Assembly: GCA_949747905.1 (NCBI GenBank)
Contig: CATKEF010000059.1
Coordinates: forward strand, 1 to 38,556
Direction of reading: 5' to 3'
DNA from: an uncultured Eubacteriales bacterium
Lineage (GTDB): Bacteria > Bacillota > Clostridia > Christensenellales > Borkfalkiaceae
Length of the DNA stretch: 38,556 nt
Under the pieces are notes generated by a model. The model searched no databases. It saw nothing but the letters and a program-made list of their open reading frames with translations, and was not told the origin of the DNA. Position numbers and translations under genes: made by a program. This document shows positions 24,601 through 30,373 of this stretch, in pieces. How positions within the stretch are numbered: position 1 is the first letter of the stretch; each line of letters starts with the position of its first letter.

Positions 24601-25790
24601 AGACCGAGGTTAAGGGAAATGGTGCTGTCGGCGAAATCGCACGCATTAACGTAAACTGTGTATTTGAGCCAGCCGTTATTCGTGTCGAGCGTGGGATTGT
24701 CGCGCAGAATCTTTTCCGTGTTTATGGCTTTTATTTTGAATGCGTCGAGAGTGCTTCCGCCGACGGTCTGTACAACTTCGATGAACGCGCCTCTGTCCTG
24801 GTCGTCAATCTGATTGTAACCTTTGTCGAATTTCAAATCGGAAGTCTTGACCCAGACGGAAATCTCCGCCGCCGTGTTTGCGGGAAGGGAGACCGTCTGC
24901 GAACTGTAATACTGAGAAATGCCGTTATACTTGCTGTCCGTAGGATAATTGTGAACCATAAGGATGTTCGAGCAAGGTTCTTTCAGTTCGCTGTCGAGGA
25001 AGTAATTGCCGTCGTCGTCCAAATATATTTCACGGGTGCCGAGATAATGCTTTCCGTTTTCCGTCTTATATGTGCCGTAATGCGTTTCTGGATTTTTTAT
25101 AAGCTCTTTTCTTACGGGCTCTTTCAGTTCTTCATCGAAGAAGAATTCGGCTTTTTTCCATTCGTCCTCGGTGGAGTTATCGGAAATATAAACGCGGGTG
25201 GCGTTTTCAATGTTGTAACCGCCGTTTCCGTCGGAGACCGCGTTCATATAATAGTTGCCGTTGTATTTCACTATTCCGAAATAATCGGCGAAACTCTGGT
25301 ATTTGATGTAGCTGTCGGCAACTTCGTCATTCTCCAAAAGCGCGGCGTAAGTATCCTTGTACAGCACGTCGCGTGCGCGCATGCCGTTATAATCGATATA
25401 ATCGTCGTCGCTTGTGCTCAGGTCGGAGTTGTATGCGAGCTTGTCCGCAAGCTCTTTGTCCGCGAGCGCCGCCCAGGCGTTATTATTAGTTGCTATGACG
25501 CCCGATTTAGCATTGGAACTGTCGCCGTTGCGCGTCCAGTTGTCGGCGTCTTTGATAAGATAAATCGCTTTACCTTCTTCGGCTTTCTCTTCGTCGGGAG
25601 TGTTGTAAAACTCGAAATTGCCGTTTTTGAGAACCTGAGTATCGACAGGTTTTTCGGTCGTCGGTTTTTTGTCGTCGTCATCGTTGTCGGCGCAAGCGGC
25701 GGCGAGGCCGGTGCACGTAACGGTCACGGCGCACAGCGCCGCAATCAGAGACTTTCTTGTTTTGCTTTTTTTAGAGTAATTTTTCACCAT
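21615..25790 (-). CDS. Large secreted, membrane-anchored surface protein with three beta-sandwich-like modules
   Basis: A 1391-residue protein with a basic N-terminus, hydrophobic signal segment (13-32) and a possible lipobox ending at C33 (LAAAC), followed by an acidic linker. Three related modules follow. The first (about 52-420) opens LKNGNFEFY; its core AEISVWVKTSDL recurs as AIISFWLKTSDL in the second and VTVSVRVMVSEG in the third, and each ends with a GYAFFDDVVVE-like strand (SYGWAAIANIQTLE, TGAVAFDYSAFSVSE). This resembles carbohydrate-binding jelly rolls (CBM4/9-like). Inserts of YxNGxYY type repeats occur in modules one and three. A membrane helix lies at about 1281-1303 and an acidic 88-residue tail at the end, probably cytoplasmic. 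Ligand and role are unknown. Confidence 0.8.
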   Translation of the reverse strand: MVKNYSKKSKTRKSLIAALCAVTVTCTGLAAACADNDDDDKKPTTEKPVDTQVLKNGNFEFYNTPDEEKAEEGKAIYLIKDADNWTRNGDSSNAKSGVIATNNNAWAALADKELADKLAYNSDLSTSDDDYIDYNGMRARDVLYKDTYAALLENDEVADSYIKYQSFADYFGIVKYNGNYYMNAVSDGNGGYNIENATRVYISDNSTEDEWKKAEFFFDEELKEPVRKELIKNPETHYGTYKTENGKHYLGTREIYLDDDGNYFLDSELKEPCSNILMVHNYPTDSKYNGISQYYSSQTVSLPANTAAEISVWVKTSDLKFDKGYNQIDDQDRGAFIEVVQTVGGSTLDAFKIKAINTEKILRDNPTLDTNNGWLKYTVYVNACDFADSTISLNLGLGQSTNNEKCTGYAFFDDVVVETKSSLEKFEGFTAANTAGKFENTTCTLASEDEEKVFIADKAIRGGANEIRNSLDFLYLLDLASENGVESTYEALTLNGATGGNASAGLTKQNSGKHTYASSLTLDANFVNLARKDADYSDCTLPANLKNNGRNTQNDLAGIFGANDTFTSDMFNGRNYAERLNNALTGENSFKNLPTYTEAESNMLVMLSAYGAAYTSVINGFTLPAEGHAIISFWLKTSDLNGGTAATVRVTDIDGDEKSDNISVDTTNIKTKIDDDEDAYNGWVQCFFFVKNDTKTEKQYNLEFGFGNTTLADTALSAYSYGWAAIANIQTLEVPEKIYNVASDGTYLKTYAFTTDDSEKTQNKFDEASGTSNIKVGFANPSSYNGVNGGSSSVSANPYDEQYDARNTNKNAGLINKDTNADVLASVYSAFGAAVQEWDAVFGDKCYQPLIIVNNLREYGEKKAMNYGFIGADSTVSSNSYVTVSVRVMVSEGATAYVYLVDAKTREVLGYSTPRYTFWYDDEGNVLTEEYDADWTTAEHREKIAYTLRKDGLYEDKDKNVYANIHNLTMSYKYYKYEHNKFYDENGNAVSFDDLVDGKKYYSDANHSTVADHFLCNTKGVRVYEFYNGKYYYIVDGERGTEVKEFDKTLARHNNSNLNEEMMVEVGPTGGKWKTVNFVIHAGSETKDYRVELWSGKRGESGESSAATGAVAFDYSAFSVSESNYSTVTKDYTDKIIRAYKNLLRSAGKLDEISSNEENVSFYEELVAKLLESGDITQAQYENAKIPEYTANYYAYTLYDSAAYVPFNGETAKEGETGYDYSVTNDISAEKLAYFTYEDEELNSANVFVDYSAVDQSVSMNSVDDNEEDNDEESETNAGELALYISSIILVVALLITLISLLVRDFLRRRKIMTAGNANAKNNYRQRERYIKKLHLVKNDETEDGEVSDGNTENNSEPEAVEPVTDDIPAEKPVEETSEEVPSEDEKPDEE

Positions 25791-25810
25791 AAAACACCTG
25801 AGTTTTCCAC

Positions 25811-25827
25811 GGCGCGTTTTTTGCGCC
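25811..25827. promoter_or_regulatory. Hairpin in the leader of the surface protein mRNA
   Basis: GGCGC, seven bases with a T6/A6 run, GCGCC, within the 5' untranslated part of the surface protein transcript, some 20 bases before the start codon. Possibly a leader structure; no known riboswitch is recognised. The ribosome site is CAGGTG. Confidence 0.35.
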
Positions 25828-25881
25828 GCTTTGCTTAGTATTGAGTATCGTACATATACAATTAATATAACGTACTATACT

Positions 25882-25910
25882 ATTTTAATATAATCGCATA
25901 TTTTAATCAA
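25882..25910 (-). promoter_or_regulatory. Promoter of the surface protein gene
   Basis: On the minus strand TTGATT (25910-25905), 17 bases, TAAAAT (25887-25882). Leader of about 85 bases. Very A/T-rich surroundings make other -10 boxes possible. Confidence 0.5.
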
Positions 25911-25982
25911 GCGTTTAAGACTGAATTCGGGTAAAAAAATAATTATTTTTGGTGAAATTGCTTAAACTTAACTGTACAGACT

Positions 25983-26345
25983 ATGAAGGCAAAACAAATT
26001 TCTTTAAAGCGGACGCTCGCGGGACTTCTTACCGGGGCGGTTAACGGGCTTTTCGGTGGCGGAGGAGGTATGGTCGCCGTTCCTCTTCTCAAAAATATGC
26101 TTGGTTACGACGAAAAAAACGCGCACGCTACGGCTATTTTAATCATAGCGCCCGTTTGCGCGGTCAGTGCCGTCACTTATATCGTCAACGGTTATTTTTC
26201 CGCGGACGTGGTTATACCTGCCGCGCTCGGCTCTGTTGCGGGCGGACTGCTCGGAGCCATGGCTTTGGGAAAACTTCCGGAGTTTATCGTGAATATCGTT
26301 TTTATCGCTGTTATGTTCGCGGCGGGACTGAGGCTTTTGTTTTGA
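25983..26345 (+). CDS. TauE/SafE (TSUP) transporter, N-terminal half
   Basis: A 120-residue membrane protein with about four helices. The first contains GLFGGGGGMVAVPLL, the glycine-rich repeat motif that opens each half of TSUP proteins (TauE, SafE, YfcA), which move sulfur-containing or other organic anions across the membrane. A normal TSUP protein has ~250 residues and two such halves; this gene has only the first. The second half is the next gene, overlapping by four bases. There is no clear ribosome site before the ATG. Confidence 0.8.
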   Translation: MKAKQISLKRTLAGLLTGAVNGLFGGGGGMVAVPLLKNMLGYDEKNAHATAILIIAPVCAVSAVTYIVNGYFSADVVIPAALGSVAGGLLGAMALGKLPEFIVNIVFIAVMFAAGLRLLF

Positions 26346-26716
26346 GTTTTATTCTTTATATGCTTGCCGGTTTTTTTTCGGGGTTTCTCGGGGGTATGGG
26401 CATGGGCGGCGGCACCGTGCTTATTCCCGCGCTTACTATATTGCTCGGAGTGGAGCAGCATGTTGCTCAGGCGACGAATTTAATAGCTTTTTTGCCTATG
26501 GCGGCTTTCAGTTTAAAAGTTCATTCGGACAGAGGACTGCTTAAAACGGACGTCGGCGTATGGTGGCTTGTCGCCGCCGATACTTTGTCGTCCGTGCTCG
26601 GCGGCTTTGCCGCCGCGCTGTTGCCTTCGGAAATACTGAGAAAACTTTTCGGTATCTTTCTTGTTTTTCTTGCTGTCAAAGGTCTTGCAACCTTAAAACT
26701 CACTCCTTCGAAATAA
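26342..26716 (+). CDS. TauE/SafE (TSUP) transporter, C-terminal half
   Basis: Starting from TTG 26342, which shares TTGA with the stop of the previous gene, the frame gives 124 residues: LSFILYMLAGFFSGFLGGMG, then GMGGGTVLIPALTILLGVEQ and two to three more helices. This is the second TSUP repeat (GxxGGxGMGGG). A longer open frame in the same phase reaches back to 26156, but that extension only reads the first gene out of frame. The two halves would form one transporter. The last 17 bases overlap the end of the opposite-strand spoVB-like gene. Confidence 0.78.
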   Translation: MSFILYMLAGFFSGFLGGMGMGGGTVLIPALTILLGVEQHVAQATNLIAFLPMAAFSLKVHSDRGLLKTDVGVWWLVAADTLSSVLGGFAAALLPSEILRKLFGIFLVFLAVKGLATLKLTPSK

Positions 26717-28199
26717 GTCTTTTGAAAGGATGCGTGCTGAACATTTCCAGAGCGTAAAGAGCCCCGGCGGTAAACGCGACTAAAACGGGTGCGCAAATAA
26801 GAATCTGTAAAAACGGCGAAAGATATTTTGCGAGAATTCCGTTCAAAAGCCACCCGAACAGGCATGCGACAAGTGTTACTCCTATTCCGCGCAAAGTGTA
26901 TTTTATGTAGCTTATTCCGCTGCACTTTTTGGTCAGAAGCCGCAGATTCAGTACGGAAGTGATTATAAAACTCAGCGAAAGCCCCAGAACATAGGCGTAA
27001 ACGTTCAGATATCTCGTCAGCGCGACAAGGCATATAAGCATCACCGCGGCGCCGATTAAATAGTAGACAAGCGTGCGCTTTTCGTAATTCATGGAATTGA
27101 GCACGGTATTCGTCATCATCGTTATGCATATAGGCAGAACGGTGAAAGAACTTATCGTCACGATTTGCCCGCAAAGTTCGCTGTCGTAAAGGAACACGCT
27201 GATTGCGTTTCCGAGGACGAATAATACGGGTATAATGAGCGTTGCTATGAATATGGACGCTTTTACGGTCTTTTCCACGTCGTAGCGGACGCGTTTTTTG
27301 TTTTTCTTATAAAAATTTTCGGAAAGTTCGGGCGCTACGACTACGGCTATCGAGCCGATAATTGCGGACGGTATGAACAGGGTCGGCACCGCCATGCCCG
27401 CGGCGACGCCGTACATGCTTATTGCCTCAGTGCCGCTCAGTCCGCAGGCGCCGATAAGAAGCGCGGGCAGAATGATTGCAACCGCCGAATTGATGACGGA
27501 CGTCGACGTGCGCATTGCCGTGATAGGGGTAGCGGAAGCAAGAAGCGGTTTGAGCTGTTTTTTCGGGTTGACAAGTTTGCCACCCTTTTTGAAGTACCAG
27601 AAAAGCGATACCGCAAAGGAAAAGATATATGAGATGAGTACGGCAAGCATCGCGCGTTCCGCACCCACAACGGGGTCTGTGACGCCGATAATAAGAATAG
27701 TGCCGGCAATCACCATAACCGCTTCTTCCATAAGTTCTATAACCGAATAGGGGACGAACTGTTTGTTTCCCCAGAACGAACCGCGGATTACCGCGTAGAC
27801 GGATGTTAAAACAAGTCCCGGCAACAATATGGAGAAAATTGGTATGCATCTCTTGTCCGAGAACAGAAACCCGAATATATTTCTGCCGAAGAAAAGCGTA
27901 AGGGCAATGGGAACCGTAACAATCAAAGTGCATATTATTCCCGCGGTGACGGCGGAATGTTTTCCGCTCAAATCGCCTCTTGCGTTGCTTTTTGCCATAA
28001 GTCTGGAAACGGTAACAGGTATGCCGCTGGATGCGGCGGTAAGAAATACGGCGAAAACCGTCAGGCATATTTGATATACGCCGATGCCTTCCGCGCCGAT
28101 TATGCGCGTAAGGAGGATTCTGTATAAAAATCCTATTGTTTTTTCCACGAACGAGAAAGCCGTGACTTGTGCTGCCGATTTATAAATGTTGTTTTTCAT
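26700..28199 (-). CDS. SpoVB/MurJ-like polysaccharide flippase (MOP superfamily)
   Basis: A 499-residue membrane protein with about 14 helices. It opens MKNNIYKSAAQVTAFSFVEK followed by TIGFLYRILLTRIIGAEGIG, the signature of the SpoVB/YtgP subfamily of oligosaccharide flippases, and GIPVTVSRLMAKSNARGD follows. SpoVB is needed for the spore cortex; relatives move lipid-linked wall precursors. Length is near the usual 520. The start at 28199 is preferred: an upstream in-frame extension to 28418 has no family look, and a TAGAAT box (28230-28225) would start the mRNA after those earlier codons. Confidence 0.85.
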   Translation of the reverse strand: MKNNIYKSAAQVTAFSFVEKTIGFLYRILLTRIIGAEGIGVYQICLTVFAVFLTAASSGIPVTVSRLMAKSNARGDLSGKHSAVTAGIICTLIVTVPIALTLFFGRNIFGFLFSDKRCIPIFSILLPGLVLTSVYAVIRGSFWGNKQFVPYSVIELMEEAVMVIAGTILIIGVTDPVVGAERAMLAVLISYIFSFAVSLFWYFKKGGKLVNPKKQLKPLLASATPITAMRTSTSVINSAVAIILPALLIGACGLSGTEAISMYGVAAGMAVPTLFIPSAIIGSIAVVVAPELSENFYKKNKKRVRYDVEKTVKASIFIATLIIPVLFVLGNAISVFLYDSELCGQIVTISSFTVLPICITMMTNTVLNSMNYEKRTLVYYLIGAAVMLICLVALTRYLNVYAYVLGLSLSFIITSVLNLRLLTKKCSGISYIKYTLRGIGVTLVACLFGWLLNGILAKYLSPFLQILICAPVLVAFTAGALYALEMFSTHPFKRLISKE

Positions 28200-28224
28200 A
28201 CTTTCTGATAATTTCCTCTGCATT

Positions 28225-28230
28225 ATTCTA
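28225..28230 (-). promoter_or_regulatory. -10 box for the spoVB-like gene
   Basis: TAGAAT on the minus strand, 25 bases before the ATG at 28199. No -35 of quality is seen at 16-18 bp; another sigma factor may be used. It decides the start codon, since in-frame Met codons at 28223 and further upstream would not be on the mRNA. Confidence 0.4.
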
Positions 28231-28274
28231 CAAATTTTGCAAAGGAAATATGAACGAATCGTCGACGATTTGCG

Positions 28275-28280
28275 TATAAT
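28275..28280 (+). promoter_or_regulatory. -10 box abutting the LysM gene start
   Basis: TATAAT ends seven bases before the ATG. Transcription would begin at or next to the A of the start codon. The -35 region (about 28250) has no good match. Confidence 0.5.
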
Positions 28281-28287
28281 ATACAAA

Positions 28288-28572
28288 ATGTTTACGCTCG
28301 TAACGGCCAAAAGCAAATATTTCAGAATAAAACGCGGACAAAGCGCAGACGAAGTGGAGAGCCGGCTATGCATTCCCGTAGGCGGCGACGCTTTCTGCGG
28401 AAGAATCATAGAAAGCAAGGATAAATTCGACTTTTATATCGCCAAACCTGGCGACAGCTACCGTTCGGTAGCCGAAAAGTCGGGCGTCTCCGAAGCCGAA
28501 CTGAGGGAAATAAACGGAAATAAAATCGTCTATCCCACCGTTAAACTGTTTGTGCCCTGCCGCCGCGCGTGA
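28288..28572 (+). CDS. Small LysM-domain protein, 94 residues
   Basis: The C-terminal half, FYIAKPGDSYRSVAEKSGVSEAELREINGNKIVYPTVKLFVP (about 49-90), is a LysM domain, a fold that binds peptidoglycan or chitin-type glycans. The N-terminal half (FRIKRGQSADEVESRLCIP, 12-30) looks like a second, decayed LysM. There is no signal peptide, as in several spore-coat or forespore LysM proteins. The ATG at 28288 is chosen because TATAAT (28275-28280) lies just seven bases upstream and the longer frame, back to 28186, would overlap the divergent gene's start region. No ribosome site is visible, which points to a leaderless mRNA. Confidence 0.72.
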   Translation: MFTLVTAKSKYFRIKRGQSADEVESRLCIPVGGDAFCGRIIESKDKFDFYIAKPGDSYRSVAEKSGVSEAELREINGNKIVYPTVKLFVPCRRA

Positions 28573-28589
28573 GCATATAATGAAGTAAA

Positions 28590-28617
28590 GTCCCTCGCGC
28601 TTTTTTGCGCGCGGGAC
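28590..28617 (+). terminator. Hairpin between the LysM and SPOCS-like genes
   Basis: GTCCCTCGCGC, six T as loop, GCGCGCGGGAC with one mismatch. The T run is in the loop, not after the stem, so termination is doubtful; it may be a stabilising 3' structure. Confidence 0.35.
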
Positions 28618-28643
28618 GGCAATACAATATGACGGAGGTTTAA

Positions 28644-29297
28644 ATGTCGTTTTTTTCCAACTTTCAATCGGATAAATGCCCCGGAACAATCAGCGGCAAT
28701 CCCTTGAACGGTATGTGCGAAAAAGTCTGTATTCAGGCTCAGAAAATTTTCGACGCCTGCATAAAGCAGATTCAGATTGAAAATTACACGCTTGTTCTCG
28801 AGGACGCCGTTCCCGCTAATCCTACATATCCTTTGACTTTCATAAGCGCGAGGTCGACTTCTTCGACGGGCAACATCACAAGCCTGAATATCGAGAGACT
28901 CGCAGACAAACCCAACTGCGCGAGAGTGCAGGCGACGGTGGGAATACCCGTAGAGGTTCTCTATACCGACGCCAACGGAGTCGAGGGTGTGGCGCAGGCT
29001 ACAATCAGTGTTTCCGAGGATGTTCTTCTGTTTGTTCCGGCTCCTTCGATTATGCCTTACAAGGCGACGGCGGAAGTGTCCGCGGTTTGCGCCGAAGGCA
29101 GATTCGTGGATGGCGGCACGTTCAGTGTAAACGCCTGCATAACGGTAATTCTCAAAATTGCCATAGACGTGGAGATACTCGTTCCCAGCTACGGCTATTG
29201 CGCGATTCCCCCTGCGCAGGATTATTCTCAGGAGGTGTGCGCGGGCTTCTTCGAGCTGCCTTTGTACCCTCAGGGAAGAGCTTGTTCTAAACAGTAA
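28644..29297 (+). CDS. SPOCS-like conserved clostridial protein, 217 residues
   Basis: I recall this as a conserved type in spore-forming Clostridia but know no function. It begins MSFFSNF, then NPLNGMCEKVCIQAQKIFDA, a Cys-containing helix. Two beta-rich parts follow: PTYPLTFISARSTSSTGNIT and VQATVGIPVEVLYTDANGVE...EVSAVCAEGRF...ITVILKIAIDVEILVPSYGY. The second part resembles the SPOCS (DUF3794) fold found in spore-coat and LysM-linked proteins, and a LysM gene stands just upstream. Nine Cys are present, with GYC and EVC in the C-terminal third. No signal peptide. The start has a strong GGAGG six bases upstream. A spore-envelope role is an inference from family resemblance and neighbours. Confidence 0.7.
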   Translation: MSFFSNFQSDKCPGTISGNPLNGMCEKVCIQAQKIFDACIKQIQIENYTLVLEDAVPANPTYPLTFISARSTSSTGNITSLNIERLADKPNCARVQATVGIPVEVLYTDANGVEGVAQATISVSEDVLLFVPAPSIMPYKATAEVSAVCAEGRFVDGGTFSVNACITVILKIAIDVEILVPSYGYCAIPPAQDYSQEVCAGFFELPLYPQGRACSKQ

Positions 29298-29312
29298 AAT
29301 TAACGTTTTTCT

Positions 29313-29352
29313 GCGGCGAAGCGTGTGTTTCGCCGCTTAAATTTTATTTTTT
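29313..29352 (+). terminator. Intrinsic terminator of the SPOCS-like gene
   Basis: GCGGCGAA (29313-29320) pairs with TTCGCCGC (29329-29336) and TTAAATTTTATTTTTT follows. The T tract is broken by A but long. Confidence 0.68.
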
Positions 29353-29444
29353 AAACCGAAATATAGTACTATGTCAGGCATAAATAGCTCAAAATTGTTA
29401 TTAATTTTCAGTTTTATGTTGAAAAATTTAACTTAATTAAACGC

Positions 29445-29473
29445 TTTAAAATGTGCTCTCAAAGTGGTAAAAT
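29445..29473 (+). promoter_or_regulatory. Promoter of the metallophosphoesterase, leaderless type
   Basis: TTTAAA (29445-29450), 17 bases, extended -10 TGGTAAAAT (29465-29473). The ATG at 29480 is six bases past the -10 box. Confidence 0.5.
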
Positions 29474-29479
29474 AAATTT

Positions 29480-30175
29480 ATGAAAGTTTTTTCCGTAAGC
29501 GATTTACACCTTTCCGGACTGACGGACAAGCCAATGGACGTATTCGGTGCGGGGTGGGAAAATCACTTTGAAAAAATTAAAAGCGACTGGGAAAACAAGG
29601 TTTCGGACGAGGACCTTGTTTTAATCTGCGGTGATATAAGCTGGGGCAGAACGTTGGATGAAGGCTTGTACGATTTGCGTTCGCTCTCGGGGCTGAAAGG
29701 AAAAAAAATATTTATAAGAGGGAATCACGATTTCTGGTGGAGCGGCATAACAAAACTTCGCGCCGCCGCGCCCGACGATACTTTTTTCTTTCTTCAGAAC
29801 GACTGTCTGAAATTCGGCGACGTCGTGGTTTGCGGCTCGCGCGGCTGGACATGTCCCGGAAGTTCCGACTACACCGAGGACGATTTGCGTATTTACAAGC
29901 GCGAGGCTGAGCGCTTCGGTTTGTGTTTTAAGGAGGTCGAGAGAGTCCGTGAAGAGGGCGACAGGCTTCTCGTTATGATTCATTATCCGCCTTTTTCTTT
30001 GAAATCGCCTGATACGGATTTTACGAAACTGTTTAGTGAAAAGGGGGCGGACAAAGTTATTTTCGGGCACGTTCACGGAGATAATTATTTCCCTTTCAGA
30101 ACGGTGAAAGACGGGATTGAATATATACTGACATCCTGCGATAAGGTCGGCTTTACCTTGCAGAGAATTTTGTAG
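29480..30175 (+). CDS. Calcineurin-like metallophosphoesterase
   Basis: A soluble 231-residue phosphoesterase with the five metal motifs in order: SDLHL (D8, H10), CGDISWG (D52), RGNHDFWW (N82-H83-D84), MIHYPPF and GHVHGDN. All metal ligands are present, so an active di-metal enzyme is likely; the substrate (nucleotide, phosphoprotein or other phosphoester) cannot be told. GNHDFWW with a tryptophan pair is typical of a clostridial subgroup. No ribosome site is seen before the ATG; a -10 box lies six bases upstream. No terminator separates it from the pyr promoter. Confidence 0.88.
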   Translation: MKVFSVSDLHLSGLTDKPMDVFGAGWENHFEKIKSDWENKVSDEDLVLICGDISWGRTLDEGLYDLRSLSGLKGKKIFIRGNHDFWWSGITKLRAAAPDDTFFFLQNDCLKFGDVVVCGSRGWTCPGSSDYTEDDLRIYKREAERFGLCFKEVERVREEGDRLLVMIHYPPFSLKSPDTDFTKLFSEKGADKVIFGHVHGDNYFPFRTVKDGIEYILTSCDKVGFTLQRIL

Positions 30176-30204
30176 TTCGTTTCGGAATTTTTACGTCTCA
30201 ATGC

Positions 30205-30233
30205 TTTACTTTGTAAAGCGGATATGATATAAT
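30205..30233 (+). promoter_or_regulatory. Promoter of the pyr operon
   Basis: TTTACT (30205-30210), 17 bases, TATAAT (30228-30233) with an extended TGA before it. Transcription should begin near 30238-30240, so the leader to the pyrB start is about 135 bases. An inverted repeat TCGATAT/ATATCGA (30239-30245 / 30256-30262) forms the 5' end of the RNA. Confidence 0.78.
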
Positions 30234-30282
30234 TTCAATCGATATATATTATAACATATCGAAATACAAGGCAGAAATTGAA

Positions 30283-30300
30283 ATGGTTTTTTACTTTTGA
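30283..30300 (+). CDS. Putative pyr leader peptide, five residues (MVFYF)
   Basis: ATG GTT TTT TAC TTT TGA reads M-V-F-Y-F-stop. AAGG at 30268-30271 is an acceptable though distant ribosome site (11 bases). The frame spans the most U-rich part of the leader (10 U in the 12 bases 30287-30298), and its stop codon ends 11 bases before the terminator stem. A ribosome on the stop would cover the left arm. I annotate it because this geometry copies the E. coli pyrBI leader; translation is not shown. Confidence 0.45.
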   Translation: MVFYF

Positions 30301-30311
30301 AAAAAAGTTGT

Positions 30312-30356
30312 GCGGTATCGGCGTCCGGAAATTTACGGCGCTTACCGCTTTTTTTC
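30312..30356 (+). terminator. Attenuator (intrinsic terminator) in the pyr leader
   Basis: Outer stem GCGGTA (30312-30317) with TACCGC (30343-30348); inner stem GCG-CCG (30321-30327, one bulged T) with CGGCGC (30336-30341); loop GAAATTTA; then seven T (30349-30355). It lies 18 bases before the pyrB start and stops the pyr mRNA unless prevented. Just upstream a small hairpin ACTTTT/AAAAGT (30293-30298 / 30303-30308) could pause RNA polymerase. No PyrR-binding consensus (UCCAGAGAGGCU-like) is seen. Confidence 0.82.
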
Positions 30357-30373
30357 TGCCGTAAGGAAATAAT

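Noticed and set aside
23907-25838. Open frame of 643 codons on the plus strand opposite the surface protein gene
   Set aside because: It mirrors the codons of the real gene on the minus strand; the predicted protein is rich in Val, Phe, Arg and Cys without any domain, as out-of-frame readings of this DNA are. The minus-strand frame has a signal peptide, repeats and a terminator.
26156-26341. N-terminal extension of the second TSUP gene
   Set aside because: Arg- and Cys-rich out-of-frame reading of the first TSUP gene; TTG 26342 gives a normal TSUP half.
28200-28418. N-terminal extension of the spoVB-like gene
   Set aside because: It overlaps the LysM gene region on the other strand, lacks family similarity and lies upstream of the likely -10 box.
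30312-30348. PyrR-binding site in the pyr leader
   Set aside because: The stem contains GTCCGG, but the following GAGAGG part of the PyrR consensus is absent and the piece belongs to the terminator stem.
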